Position numbers and translations under genes: made by a program | Source: an uncultured Bacilli bacterium | GTDB taxonomy: Bacteria > Bacillota_I > Bacilli_A > RF39 > UBA660 | Length of the DNA: 64,000 nt | Direction of reading: 5' to 3' | NCBI GenBank assembly: GCA_934141145.1 | Contig: CAKPCA010000004.1 | Coordinates: forward strand, 6,656-70,655 | The notes under the pieces: generated by a model | What the model saw: the letters and a program-made list of their open reading frames with translations, nothing else | The model's database searches: none | Told to the model about the DNA's origin: nothing | Shown: positions 27,248 through 36,823 of the stretch, piece after piece | Layout of the letters: the number at the start of each line of letters is the position of its first letter | Numbering within the stretch: the stretch's first letter is position 1

Positions 27248-28691
27248 TTTCTTTTTTCCTTTCTTCTTTATATTTATTATAATCATATTTTTCTAGTAAT
27301 TCTTGTTTTTTTATTCTATATGATTTTTCAAATTGTTTTTGATTGATAAATAATTTTCTATAATTATTCATATCTATATCAATTTCTTTATCTTTATAAA
27401 ATGAATATCTTGCATAACTTAAATTTACACTTTGCATCAAAATTTTTGAATCAATAACTGCAAGCTTATGCATATTGATTGAATCATAAAATTCTATCTT
27501 TTGTTTAATATTTTCTATTGATAAACTATAAATTGAAGGAAAAGCTTTGGTCATCTTGATTACTTCTTCTCTAGTGTATCCTAATGCAATTATATCTTCT
27601 ATCTTTTGTTTAATATTTTCTATTGATAAACTATAAATTGTAGGTAAGCTTTTTGTCATCTTGATTACTTCTTCTTTGGTGTATCCTAATGCAATCATAT
27701 CTTCTATCTTTTGTTTAATATTTTCTATTGATAAACTATAAATTGAAGGTAAAGTTTTTGTCATCTTAATTACTTCTTCTTTGGTGTATCCTAATGCAAT
27801 CATATCTTCTATCTTTTGTTTAATATTTTCTATTGATAAACGATAAATTGCAGATAAAGTTTTTGTCATTTTTATTACTTCTTCTTTTGTATAACCCATT
27901 TTAAGAAGATAATCAAAATTATCTTTTAACTTTTTTATTAAGGTTTCATCCTTTATACCAATTATTACATGATTATTTCTTATTATTTCATATTCTTCTT
28001 CAGTATATCCTAATTTTATAAATTCTTCCTTTAATGTCATTTTAGTTTTTTTCTTCACAATATCTATTATTTTATTTACTACTTCATCAATAGTCATATT
28101 ACTAGTATCGATATATATTTGATCATCTGTTTTCTTTAGTGCTCCAACTTTTTTATGCATATCATTATAATCTCTTTTAGCAATATTATCTCTTATTTCA
28201 CTTTCATTCATATCAATGCCTTTTTCTTTATTTTGTTGAAGTCTTCTTTTTACTCTTTCATCTAAAGATGCATCAAGGTAAAATTTAAAGTCAGCATTTG
28301 GAAATACTACTGTTGTAATATCTCTACCTTCCATTATTACATTTTTACCTTTAGCCATATTTCTTTGAAGAGCTACTAAGTTTTCTCTTACTTTTTCTAT
28401 GCTTGATACCTCAGATACTATTTTAGTAACATCTTTTTCTCTAATTCTATCAGTTACTTCTTCTTTATTTAAAAATACTCTAGAGTCTTCTGTTAAATTT
28501 ATATCAACATTTTTTGATATTTCTATAATTTTATCAGTTTCTTCTAAGTTTACTCCTTCTTTTAACATTTCAAGTGCAACACATCTATAAGTTGCTCCTG
28601 TATCAATATTAACTAAATTTAATTTTTTTGAAACTAAACTTGCGATAGTTCCTTTCCCACTTCCAGCAGGTCCATCAATTGCGATTATCAT
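27231..28691 (-). CDS. cmk: Cytidylate kinase fused in frame to an mTERF-like repeat domain
   Basis: Residues 1-217 are a complete CMP kinase, which makes CDP/dCDP: P-loop GPAGSGKGTIA, IDTGATYRCVAL, the GRDITTVVFPNADFKFYLDA segment and the C-terminal KRDYNDMHKK region. Residue 218 is a Met beginning MTLKEEFIKLGY, the same start as the free-standing repeat gene at 26835, followed by four 35-residue repeats and the same C-terminal domain. No stop separates them, so the product is a 486-residue fusion. GGAGGTG precedes ATG 28691. The fusion probably arose by duplication of the repeat gene with loss of the cmk stop. It is first gene after the alanine T-box. Confidence 0.85.
   Translation of the reverse strand: MIIAIDGPAGSGKGTIASLVSKKLNLVNIDTGATYRCVALEMLKEGVNLEETDKIIEISKNVDINLTEDSRVFLNKEEVTDRIREKDVTKIVSEVSSIEKVRENLVALQRNMAKGKNVIMEGRDITTVVFPNADFKFYLDASLDERVKRRLQQNKEKGIDMNESEIRDNIAKRDYNDMHKKVGALKKTDDQIYIDTSNMTIDEVVNKIIDIVKKKTKMTLKEEFIKLGYTEEEYEIIRNNHVIIGIKDETLIKKLKDNFDYLLKMGYTKEEVIKMTKTLSAIYRLSIENIKQKIEDMIALGYTKEEVIKMTKTLPSIYSLSIENIKQKIEDMIALGYTKEEVIKMTKSLPTIYSLSIENIKQKIEDIIALGYTREEVIKMTKAFPSIYSLSIENIKQKIEFYDSINMHKLAVIDSKILMQSVNLSYARYSFYKDKEIDIDMNNYRKLFINQKQFEKSYRIKKQELLEKYDYNKYKEERKKENGRII
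27480..27899 (-). repeat. Four tandem 105-bp coding repeats in the cmk fusion
   Basis: Same 35-residue unit as at 25750-26694, here four copies, flanked by nearly identical upstream and downstream sequence. The two genes are therefore paralogous duplicates that differ in repeat number (four against nine). Confidence 0.9.
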
Positions 28692-28707
28692 AAAACACCT
28701 CCATATA

Positions 28708-28925
28708 TAAAAAGGATAGTACATTACCCATTTAAGGAGTGCATATGCACGGTACCATCCTTTTATTTACTTAATTATTTTAACGACTATTTAAGCCGGC
28801 ATAAAGCATCTCCAGTAGTAGCGCTTTCATTAATAATTAATATTAGTTTTTCACCAATCACTAACTCTCTATAAATAATTATTAATTACTTTCTACTTTC
28901 ATAGAATTTAAAACTATAAAAAATA
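28708..28925 (-). promoter_or_regulatory. T-box riboswitch, alanine specifier (GCU)
   Basis: The transcribed minus strand shows Stem I with arms AUUAAUAAUUA and UAAUUAUUAAU and an apical AGAGAGUUAGUG...GGUGAAA hairpin. A specifier loop GAAAGC-GCU-AC follows, with GCU at 28820-28822 (alanine) closed by AGUAG/CUACU. The T-box AAGGAUGGUACCGUGC is at 28747-28762, inside an antiterminator (GUGCAUAUGCAC). The competing terminator pairs GGAUGGUAC with GUACUAUCC and ends in UUUUU (28709-28713). TATAAT at 28933-28938 is the likely -10 box. Uncharged tRNA-Ala should switch on cmk fusion, repeat genes, alaS and mltG. Confidence 0.88.
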
Positions 28926-28973
28926 CAAATATATTATAACAAAAATTAAATAATATATCTACATAAAAAGATA

Positions 28974-31340
28974 TTATTTTTTAATAATATCCTTATTTTT
29001 ACTTTCTTTCATAGAAATATATGTTATTAAACTAACACCTATAAATAATATACTAAATACAAGTACTAAACTATTTTGAACTTCAAAGAATAAGAATATA
29101 GTTGTGATTAATAATGTAACACATCCAAATGTAACAAATGGACTGTCTTTTTTAGTCAAACCAATTATTACATACACAACAGATAATATTAAACTGTATA
29201 TGTAAAGTACTGTATCATCATGAATGTTAGTTATTATTGTAATATAAAGCATTGATAGCAATACTAATTCAAATACATATTTTAGGGCACTATCTTTAAA
29301 TTTAATAACTTTTTCACCAAATATTAATATATAAACAATTAATGGTGTAATAGCAAATTCTAAGTTATAATTTGCAATTGCATCTATATTTCCTACTAAT
29401 GAATAATATGGAATAAGTATTACTGGTGTATAGCAAATTAATTTTCTATCTGTTTCTACTCTCATTAAGAACATTATTGTTAATATTATTACAAATGTTA
29501 CAAGCGATAATATTGATGAAATAACAGTTATATCTATGAAGCATCTAAATAAATTATATATTATAAAGAATCCTAATAATGTATATAAGTATCTAAATAT
29601 AAATGCTAAATCTTTATTTCTAAATGTATTATAATATATAAATGCATAACCTAATACATTAAAGCAAACTCCCATTATTTTGTAATCTTTGAAATTTTCC
29701 ATTGATGCTAAAACAATAGAAACTATTCCAAGTATTTCAAATACTTTACTATTTAATTTTTTTACATTTTTAGTAACTAAGCTTATAAATGTAAATAGTA
29801 CAGCAAATGATACAAATATATAATATGATTGTACATCCATTTTTATAAATAATATAAATAAATTAACTATAGTACCGATAAGTAAGAAGTTTCTAACACC
29901 TGGTTTATCATCAAAATATAATTTTAATATAAAGTAATAAATCCATATTACTTCGTGTACTATATTTACAAGCATATTATTACCAGATAAGAATAATGAT
30001 GATATTATTATAAATATATATGATAATATTTCATATGCTATACACATTTTACTTTTTCTTGTCTTTAAAACTACATAGATTAATGAATACATAACACTTG
30101 CGACTAAACAAATATATTCATTACTAGTTATAGATAACATCTTGACTAAAGATAATACTACAAAGAAGATATCAAACATTATATAACTATTTAATATAGC
30201 TTTATAAGTCTTACTTATTTCTATTTTATATGTAAATATATTAGATGCAAGAACTACACCAAAACATATAAGTGACAATACATAACCGTAATTAAGTGAT
30301 ACACTAAGTATAATTAATAATGTAATTGTACTAAATATATATGTAACTATTTTAAATAATTTGTTATTTAATAAATAACTAATAAAGAATTGTAATAATA
30401 CTACTGATATAGACATAAATATTGAGATATTATTATAATCTTCTAATACATAATTAGTAAGTAATAATAAAACTAATATAATAAATGGTGGCATTATCAT
30501 ATTAAATGCACTATTCTTTGATTTAAATAAAATAATATATGATGATAGAATATAAACTATACAATCGATAATTATAAATATATTTAAATCAGAATCCTCA
30601 AAGAATAAGAAAACTATAATAGGAATAACCATAATAACTAATAACACTCTAATATATTTTCTAAATGTACTTGAGATATTATTTTCTTTAAATAATGTTA
30701 TTACTTGTAATATTAAGTTAAATATAATAATTGATGTAAATGGTATCGCATAACTTAATACATCATCATACCAAACATTATTGTTAATTAATTTGTATGC
30801 ATATAAAGATATTTCTAAAGCAAAAGCATTTAAAAATATGTACGAAAAATATAGATATGCTTTTGTTTTAGTAAATTTATAACTAATAATATAAATAATA
30901 CTACATACTAAAAACGAAATAGCAAGATATATAAATATATTTGCGCCTTCTAAGAAACTTCCTAATAATTCGTTGCTAGTTAAAAGACAAAGTATAATTG
31001 GAACTAAAAGTACTCCTATCATATAAAGAGCTTTATAACCATAATCTGTTTTCTTCTTTAATATTATGGATGTATAAATAAATACAATTGATTCAACGCT
31101 TAAAAATATAACCTTAAATAACATGGATATATTATTAAATGAGAATAAAGAAAATATTAAACTTGCTATTATTATAAGAGCAAGACCAGTATTTAATAAA
31201 ATCTTTTGGTTTTTAACTTCCCTTTTCTTAATATTTTTTTCTTTTATTTTTTCAATACCTAACCTAGTAGGTTTACCACATTTTGGACAAAAGTTACTAT
31301 TTTCATTTAACTTGCATCCACAATTACCACAATAATTCAC
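28974..31340 (-). CDS. Zinc-ribbon polytopic membrane protein
   Basis: A 788-residue protein. Residues 1-28 form a zinc ribbon (YCGNCGCKLN, then FCPKCGKPT), common on Bacillota membrane proteins of unknown role. The rest is about 20 closely packed hydrophobic segments starting near residue 47, with almost no soluble loops, like DUF2157/DUF2339-type proteins. No catalytic motif is visible. It is the only gene between its promoter region and the alanine T-box; a transporter, flippase or sensor role cannot be chosen from sequence. Confidence 0.7.
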   Translation of the reverse strand: MNYCGNCGCKLNENSNFCPKCGKPTRLGIEKIKEKNIKKREVKNQKILLNTGLALIIIASLIFSLFSFNNISMLFKVIFLSVESIVFIYTSIILKKKTDYGYKALYMIGVLLVPIILCLLTSNELLGSFLEGANIFIYLAISFLVCSIIYIISYKFTKTKAYLYFSYIFLNAFALEISLYAYKLINNNVWYDDVLSYAIPFTSIIIFNLILQVITLFKENNISSTFRKYIRVLLVIMVIPIIVFLFFEDSDLNIFIIIDCIVYILSSYIILFKSKNSAFNMIMPPFIILVLLLLTNYVLEDYNNISIFMSISVVLLQFFISYLLNNKLFKIVTYIFSTITLLIILSVSLNYGYVLSLICFGVVLASNIFTYKIEISKTYKAILNSYIMFDIFFVVLSLVKMLSITSNEYICLVASVMYSLIYVVLKTRKSKMCIAYEILSYIFIIISSLFLSGNNMLVNIVHEVIWIYYFILKLYFDDKPGVRNFLLIGTIVNLFILFIKMDVQSYYIFVSFAVLFTFISLVTKNVKKLNSKVFEILGIVSIVLASMENFKDYKIMGVCFNVLGYAFIYYNTFRNKDLAFIFRYLYTLLGFFIIYNLFRCFIDITVISSILSLVTFVIILTIMFLMRVETDRKLICYTPVILIPYYSLVGNIDAIANYNLEFAITPLIVYILIFGEKVIKFKDSALKYVFELVLLSMLYITIITNIHDDTVLYIYSLILSVVYVIIGLTKKDSPFVTFGCVTLLITTIFLFFEVQNSLVLVFSILFIGVSLITYISMKESKNKDIIKK

Positions 31341-31405
31341 AAAATCACCTTCTTATTAATATATATTTATTATATAACAAATATATCAAAATGAAAAGAA
31401 ATATT

Positions 31406-31432
31406 AAAAAAAGATACCAATAGTATCTTTAA
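31406..31432 (-). terminator. Terminator of the CHB_HEX-type pilin-like gene
   Basis: AAAGATAC and GTATCTTT pair around five bases with seven T following on the minus strand. Confidence 0.75.
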
Positions 31433-31444
31433 TTTAATATTTAA

Positions 31445-33346
31445 TTAATTAGTTTTTGGATAAATTTCATAAATATATGAATTTGTATTAGTATAATATT
31501 TTGAAAATCTTATTCTAGTAGCATTACTTGGAATTGTAAATTCTTTTTCTCCGTCAAATTGGTGTTCTGCATATTCATGACTTAATAATTCATCTGCATC
31601 ATCATAATAATATACAAATAAATTACCTGTACTTGCTTCTGATTTTCCTCTTACAATAAATTTTTGTCCTTGCATTGATTTATCTACTAATAAATATGAT
31701 TCACTAACTGCATCTGCATAATCATTATATCTATTCATAGTAATATAAGTATTTAAATCATTATCATATACAGAATCTGATATTGCATTTGGAAAATCTG
31801 GTGTTACGCTTGTAATATATTCTTTTTCTACGTTAGATACTTTACTTTTCGCATAAATTGTACTTCCGGCAGCTATATTCTTTATTTCACCATTATATTT
31901 TTCCCATTCACCATTATCTATTTTATATTGCTTTAATTTTGCCTCTGTCGCATAAGAAATTGTTGCATCAAAACTTTTTTTAGTTATTCCATTTTTAGTT
32001 AATGTAGGATAATTTTTTACTATTTTTATACTTGAATTATAACTTGGATAAATTTCATATATATATGCTTCTGTCCAAGTATAGTATTTTGAAAATCTTA
32101 TTTTTGTAGTATTAATTGGTATAGTACAATCTTTTTCACCATCAAATTGTTTTTCTATATCTTCATGGCTTAACAAATTATCATTATTATCATAATAATA
32201 TACAATTATGTTTCCTGTATTTGACGCAGTTTTGCCTCTTATAGTAAATTTTTGTCCTTGCATTGATTTATCTACTAATAAATATGGTTCACTAACTGCA
32301 TCTGCATAATCATTATGTCTATTCATAGTAATATAAGTATTTAAATCGTTATCAAAAATTTCATTACCTATAGCATCTTTTGCAACTTCTACACCACTCA
32401 TATCTTTTTCTGCTATACTTGACTCTCTACCATTAGGTTTTACTGTCTTTGCATATATTTTACTTCCTGTTATGTTTATTTCTCCTGTATATTCTTTAAA
32501 TTCTCCATTATCTACTCTATACATTATTTTTGATGCTTTATTTGTTTCATTACTTAATTTTAAACTTACTGAAACCTCTATACCTTTAGCAGTTAATTTA
32601 GGAAATGCACCTGTTAGTGTTATTGTTGGCTCTACTAACTCTTCTTTATCTATTTTCTTTTCTTCATATGTACTTATTCCTGCTTTTTTACTATTCTTTT
32701 CAAGCCATGCACTTACTTTTGAATTTTTTTCTAATCTTAATGTTATTTCATTTTTTGTTACTTCTCGAGCATTATCCAAAGTTACCTCTTTATCGCCATC
32801 AAACACACTTCCGCTTTCTACTTTAAAATATTTTTTATATCCTTGTTTCTCTGGATATGTTATTACTAATGTTTTTTCTGTTGCCCATTCATCTGTATTT
32901 ATTTTAAAATCTACAAATAAATCCATATCTCCACAATCATCCGCAAGTATACTAGTACTTCCCTCTTGATAACTTATTACATAATTATTTATACATACTT
33001 TAGCTGTACCTATTTTCCCTGTACTTGTTACATTTATTGTCCCTGCACTTGGTTTATTACCTTTCATTGTTAATAAATCATTTATTTTCTTATATGTTTT
33101 ACCATTTAATGTTGTTTCTTTGGAAACTTCATATGTTCCTTCTGGAATCTTATCTGTATTATTTAAGTCTGCGTTTGCTTGATATAATCTAAATGCATCT
33201 ACATATAATTTTACACTTTGTTCTGATGCACTTCTTCTTGATTTTTCTATTACATCTAATATTTTTGGTACCGCTATTAATGTTATTATTGCGAGCAAGA
33301 CTATTACTGCTAAAAGCTCTATTAATGTAAATCCTTTTTTCTTCAT
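31445..33346 (-). CDS. Pilin-like surface protein with duplicated beta domains
   Basis: It has the same prepilin leader as the 8255 protein (KKKG, FTLIELLAVIV, then VPKILDVIEKS). The 633-residue protein continues with a pilin-like head of about 110 residues, then Ig/CHB_HEX_C-like units (KIMYRVDNGEFKEYTGEI and KLKQYKIDNGEWEKYNGEI). Two copies of a roughly 100-residue module follow, each containing DNDLNTYITMNR, YADAVSE, YLLVDKSMQGQKF and IRFSKYYT. The repeated module looks like a discoidin-type carbohydrate-binding fold. Likely a membrane- or pilus-anchored adhesin. ATG 33346 is supported by the leader. Confidence 0.78.
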   Translation of the reverse strand: MKKKGFTLIELLAVIVLLAIITLIAVPKILDVIEKSRRSASEQSVKLYVDAFRLYQANADLNNTDKIPEGTYEVSKETTLNGKTYKKINDLLTMKGNKPSAGTINVTSTGKIGTAKVCINNYVISYQEGSTSILADDCGDMDLFVDFKINTDEWATEKTLVITYPEKQGYKKYFKVESGSVFDGDKEVTLDNAREVTKNEITLRLEKNSKVSAWLEKNSKKAGISTYEEKKIDKEELVEPTITLTGAFPKLTAKGIEVSVSLKLSNETNKASKIMYRVDNGEFKEYTGEINITGSKIYAKTVKPNGRESSIAEKDMSGVEVAKDAIGNEIFDNDLNTYITMNRHNDYADAVSEPYLLVDKSMQGQKFTIRGKTASNTGNIIVYYYDNNDNLLSHEDIEKQFDGEKDCTIPINTTKIRFSKYYTWTEAYIYEIYPSYNSSIKIVKNYPTLTKNGITKKSFDATISYATEAKLKQYKIDNGEWEKYNGEIKNIAAGSTIYAKSKVSNVEKEYITSVTPDFPNAISDSVYDNDLNTYITMNRYNDYADAVSESYLLVDKSMQGQKFIVRGKSEASTGNLFVYYYDDADELLSHEYAEHQFDGEKEFTIPSNATRIRFSKYYTNTNSYIYEIYPKTN

Positions 33347-33427
33347 ATTTTCCTACTCTCCTACTATCTACATTAGTAGTATACATTTATTTTCTTTTTT
33401 ATTCAAGCATATTATCTTAGCTTTACA

Positions 33428-33463
33428 TAAAAAAGAAGCATTTTTTATTTTGCTTCTTTTTGG
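33428..33463 (-). terminator. Terminator of the DUF5684 gene
   Basis: AAAAGAAGCA and TGCTTCTTTT form a ten-base stem; the minus-strand T run follows. The hairpin lies inside the last codons of the gene. Confidence 0.65.
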
Positions 33464-33921
33464 TCTTTTTCATCAGTTATTTTTTCTTCTTTTTCGTTCT
33501 TTTCAGTAACCACTTTAGTTTCTTTTGATTTATCTTTCATAAATGCAATCATTGGATATCCAACTGCTGGTATTATTGCTGTAACTATTGCAATAGTTTG
33601 TGTTTTACCCATCTTTATTGCTAATTTATAATTTGCAATTATATAGAATACTGTATTTGCAAATGGTATAAAGATTAACCAACCTTTTAAATCTACAAAT
33701 TCAAATAATACCCATTGTGAATAGAATGGAATTAAAGAAATCCAACCTTGTTTTCCATTTTTTTCAAATATTTTCCACATTGATATTATCATTATTGCTG
33801 AAATGGCTAATGATATAATCATTGAAAATACAAAGAATATTATTAGACCAACACCAAGTGCTCCTGCTCCTGCTGAAGAAGCAGATGTATATGCTGAACT
33901 ATAATCTGTACCTATTGACAT
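33445..33921 (-). CDS. DUF5684-type small membrane protein
   Basis: A 158-residue membrane protein with four hydrophobic segments (about 20-47, 68-80, 82-97, 105-122) and the motif KQGWISLIPFYSQWVLFEF followed by KGWLIFIPFANTVFYI, typical of DUF5684 proteins. The tail from residue 127 is a charged K/E-rich cytoplasmic stretch. Ten bases separate it from the lipoprotein upstream, so the two are cotranscribed. No biochemical role is known. Confidence 0.75.
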   Translation of the reverse strand: MSIGTDYSSAYTSASSAGAGALGVGLIIFFVFSMIISLAISAIMIISMWKIFEKNGKQGWISLIPFYSQWVLFEFVDLKGWLIFIPFANTVFYIIANYKLAIKMGKTQTIAIVTAIIPAVGYPMIAFMKDKSKETKVVTEKNEKEEKITDEKDQKEAK

Positions 33922-33931
33922 ATTTTACCTC

Positions 33932-35053
33932 CTAATAATTTGATAGTACATACTTACCATCTGTAATTACATACTTACCATTACTTATTTTTTTAAGAAC
34001 TAACATTGCATTATAATCACTATCATAATCTTTTACTGTCTCAGAATATGTATATGTATATTTATAATTAAATGTATAACTTAATGCAACTACAACAGTA
34101 TCATTAAAATCATAAACTTTAAGTACTTTAACGTCTGTTGCAGAATAATCAGAATAATTACTATCTAATCTACTTACTAATTTTTCATAAGAATTTTTAT
34201 ATGTTTCTAAATTTTTAGAACTTTCATCAAAATTAGATTTTACTTCATCCCATGATTTTTTACTATTAGCACTTGCATATATTCCTTTATAGTAGTCGGT
34301 AACAAATTTATTTACATTTTCACTATCACTAGAGAAATTAAATAAATAATCAATTACATATTTACCATCTTTATAATCTGAAGTATATGTATAGTTGTTC
34401 TTACTTGAGGCTTTTGATTTAGAATAAGAACCGATTTCATCTTTTATAGTAGTTTTAGCATTTTTTACTTCTATGTTATATGTACTTTTTAATACATTTT
34501 TTATTGTATATGTATTCATAGTTACATCTTCTACAGTAACTGAAGAATATGAATTTGGATGTTTAATTTTAACATCTGTTTTTTCTTCTTTAGATTCTGA
34601 TAACTTTTTACCATCTAATGTAACTGTTGTTCCTTTTGGTACACTTATTTTAATGTCACCATTATAGAAACTATCGTCATATACATACCATTTATTTTTT
34701 ATTTTAACAGTATCTATATAATAAATTTTATTATTATCTATAGCTACTTTTACTTTTACAGTAGGATTACCATTTTCATCTGTTATTTCAGTACCAGATT
34801 CTTTTACTTTTACTTTTTTATTTCCTTCTATTGTTAAATTTTTATCTACCAATAGTTTTTTAAAGGCTTCATCTGAAAAATATGAATCTTCATGATAGAA
34901 AATACTACTCATATTTTTATAATCACCTTTACTTAGTTTTTCAACCATTTTAGTTGCAACTTTTTCTGGGCCACTACTAGCACCACAACCAGTTAAAGTA
35001 ATGGTAAATAAACCAAATACTAGAACTAGTAAAATTCTTTTTAATTTTTTCAT
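33932..35053 (-). CDS. TcaA/YvbJ-like lipoprotein
   Basis: A 373-residue lipoprotein (lipobox LTGC, Cys23). Residues about 28-125 look like an NTF2-like domain (VATKMVEKLSKGDYKNMSSI to KNKWYVYDD). Residues 130-200 look like a PEGA/TcaA-type beta domain (SVPKGTTVTLDGKKLSESK). Residues 235-373 are a second NTF2-like domain that again ends KYVITDGKYVL. The order resembles the extracellular part of TcaA/YvbJ proteins, which sit at the cell surface and affect wall-antibiotic response. Function here is inferred only from that resemblance. Confidence 0.65.
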   Translation of the reverse strand: MKKLKRILLVLVFGLFTITLTGCGASSGPEKVATKMVEKLSKGDYKNMSSIFYHEDSYFSDEAFKKLLVDKNLTIEGNKKVKVKESGTEITDENGNPTVKVKVAIDNNKIYYIDTVKIKNKWYVYDDSFYNGDIKISVPKGTTVTLDGKKLSESKEEKTDVKIKHPNSYSSVTVEDVTMNTYTIKNVLKSTYNIEVKNAKTTIKDEIGSYSKSKASSKNNYTYTSDYKDGKYVIDYLFNFSSDSENVNKFVTDYYKGIYASANSKKSWDEVKSNFDESSKNLETYKNSYEKLVSRLDSNYSDYSATDVKVLKVYDFNDTVVVALSYTFNYKYTYTYSETVKDYDSDYNAMLVLKKISNGKYVITDGKYVLSNY

Positions 35054-35172
35054 TTTTTACTTCCTTTCATTTTTTAAAATTAAATGCTTTTCTACTAAAC
35101 TCACCTCTAATTCAATTATATGTGTAATTTTTATTTTTTTCAATTGTTTATTTAAAGTTTTACATTATTTAA

Positions 35173-35212
35173 TAAAAAAAGTACATAATTTTCTTAAATT
35201 ATATACTTTTAC
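35173..35212 (-). terminator. Terminator of the DUF2207-like gene
   Basis: Arms AAAAGTACATAATTT and AAATTATATACTTTT pair with one mismatch around four bases, followed by seven T on the minus strand. Confidence 0.7.
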
Positions 35213-36375
35213 TTTTCCATTTCTTTATCATCAAAATCTAAAACAGACATAACTATTGAAGTTAACAAATCAAGATCTAAATTATCATAATCTGCTATTT
35301 TTAATTCTTCTACTTTTGTTTCAAATTTATCTACCCATTTTTTTGATACACCAAGTGCATATGCATATGGTAATATATCATAAAAATAATTTGGATTTTC
35401 TAAAACTAATGCATCTAATTTATCTTTTTCTACTTTTTCTAAATAACTCTTAAAACCTTTTATTTTTAATATGATTTCATCGCCAAAATAAGTATTCTTT
35501 TTCATAAGTAATGTTAACAAGAAAATTAATGCAATAAATACATAACTAAAGTAAAAAATTATATTATATTTTGGATTTAAATTAACTGCTAAAAAATAAT
35601 TAAAAACTCCAAGTGTAAAACTTATACCATATAATGCTACAGATACTATTTGCACTGTAATTGATTTTTTTGAAACAATATATTCTTTAAATTTATTATT
35701 AAGTTCATCATATACTTGTCTACATATATAAGTCATAAGCATAGTATTACTAAAATCATTAATATTTTTATCATAAAATAAGCCATTATAAACTATTTTT
35801 TCTGTTACTGATAACTCTTTTAATTCGTTTATGTTACTAAATTTTAAATCTGATAAATCTTTTCCAATAACTTTTTGATATTTATCTCTTTCATCCTCTA
35901 CATTTAAAACACATAAATTAACTAAATACTGTTTCCCATTATTTTCTATTATTTTTATATATTTTTTAGATACTAAGTTTAATATTAAAGAAATTATTAA
36001 TTTTTTATCATTTACCCTAGAAATTACATAACCCATTTGTGCAGGATCTAAATCTGCTGGAGGATAATATTCTACTGTTTTAAGTTTTTCCTTGTTATTT
36101 TTTCCAAATAATATCCATAAAATGAATGTTATTATTAAAATTATAAATATTATTAATGAACATATTAAACTTTTATTATCATAATCGATAAATGAAGTAT
36201 TTTTCATTTCCATTATTAAAGATATTATAATTAATGCTAATATTACAATTATTGGTGCTAAAGAAGATAATATCTTTTTAAAAGGTTGCTTTGCTTCTGG
36301 AACATGTTTTTTTATCAATATCACAGAAAAAACAAAAAGTATAATTTCAATAATTAAAAATATAATAGTATTCAT
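35209..36375 (-). CDS. DUF2207 C-terminal-domain membrane protein
   Basis: A 388-residue protein with membrane segments at about 4-21, 33-53, 66-88 and a pair near 240-290. Between them is the DUF2207 cytoplasmic block: TVEYYPPADLDPAQMGYVIS, then LISLILNLVSKKYIKIIE and SVTEKIVYNGLFY. The large extracellular N-terminal domain of full-length DUF2207 proteins is missing. The C-terminal region has LPYAYALGVSKKWVDKFE, conserved in the family. Function unknown. Confidence 0.75.
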   Translation of the reverse strand: MNTIIFLIIEIILFVFSVILIKKHVPEAKQPFKKILSSLAPIIVILALIIISLIMEMKNTSFIDYDNKSLICSLIIFIILIITFILWILFGKNNKEKLKTVEYYPPADLDPAQMGYVISRVNDKKLIISLILNLVSKKYIKIIENNGKQYLVNLCVLNVEDERDKYQKVIGKDLSDLKFSNINELKELSVTEKIVYNGLFYDKNINDFSNTMLMTYICRQVYDELNNKFKEYIVSKKSITVQIVSVALYGISFTLGVFNYFLAVNLNPKYNIIFYFSYVFIALIFLLTLLMKKNTYFGDEIILKIKGFKSYLEKVEKDKLDALVLENPNYFYDILPYAYALGVSKKWVDKFETKVEELKIADYDNLDLDLLTSIVMSVLDFDDKEMEK

Positions 36376-36404
36376 AGTTTTTCTCCTTTTAAAAATTATA
36401 ACAT

Positions 36405-36441
36405 AAAAAAGACTCAGAATAAATCTTATTCTAAGTTTTTT
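36405..36441 (-). terminator. Terminator after the 117-residue gene
   Basis: AAAGACTCAGAAT and ATTCTAAGTTT pair imperfectly around AAATCTT, followed by six T on the minus strand. Confidence 0.55.
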
Positions 36442-36457
36442 TCATATTTTAGTTAAC

Positions 36458-36811
36458 TTAACTATTCGCTATTTTATATTTTTTTATATTTACATTATTT
36501 TTATATGATTCAAGTGAATTTGCATCAATAAAATGATCTCCAACATTTCCTGGACATGTTGACATCATAACTCCTTCACGCCATCCATTTTTATGAATAT
36601 CTTTATCAATTTTTATTCTATTAATTAATGAATTTAATTTATCAAATTCAACATATCCTCCATTTTCTATTTTTGCTAAAAGTACATTTTCTTTATACAT
36701 TTCATAATTATATCTAAAAAATCCGTAAGATTCATCTATATCATCTTTTAACGTATCATTGATATATGTGCACTTTAGTATTGTACCAGTATATAAACCT
36801 TCTATTTTCAT
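36458..36811 (-). CDS. Hypothetical protein, 117 residues
   Basis: Not recognised. It begins MKIEGLYTGTILKCTYIND and contains YGFFRYNYEMYKENVLLAKI and CPGNVGDHFIDANSLESYK. It is soluble, beta-rich in appearance and without a signal. It starts 12 bases after the valS stop with GGAGGTTTAAA before its ATG, so it is the last gene of the valine T-box operon. A role near tRNA charging is not shown by anything but position. Confidence 0.6.
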   Translation of the reverse strand: MKIEGLYTGTILKCTYINDTLKDDIDESYGFFRYNYEMYKENVLLAKIENGGYVEFDKLNSLINRIKIDKDIHKNGWREGVMMSTCPGNVGDHFIDANSLESYKNNVNIKKYKIANS

Positions 36812-36823
36812 TTTAAACCTCCA

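Noticed and set aside
25750..27899. Regular repeats that could suggest a CRISPR array
   Set aside because: The 105-bp units are contiguous, in frame and code for 35-residue helical motifs; there are no unique spacers.
32472..32969. 165-codon open frame on the + strand
   Set aside because: It lies wholly inside the pilin-like gene on the other strand, has no ribosome site and a composition typical of an antisense shadow. The same holds for 42243-42545 and 48818-49102.
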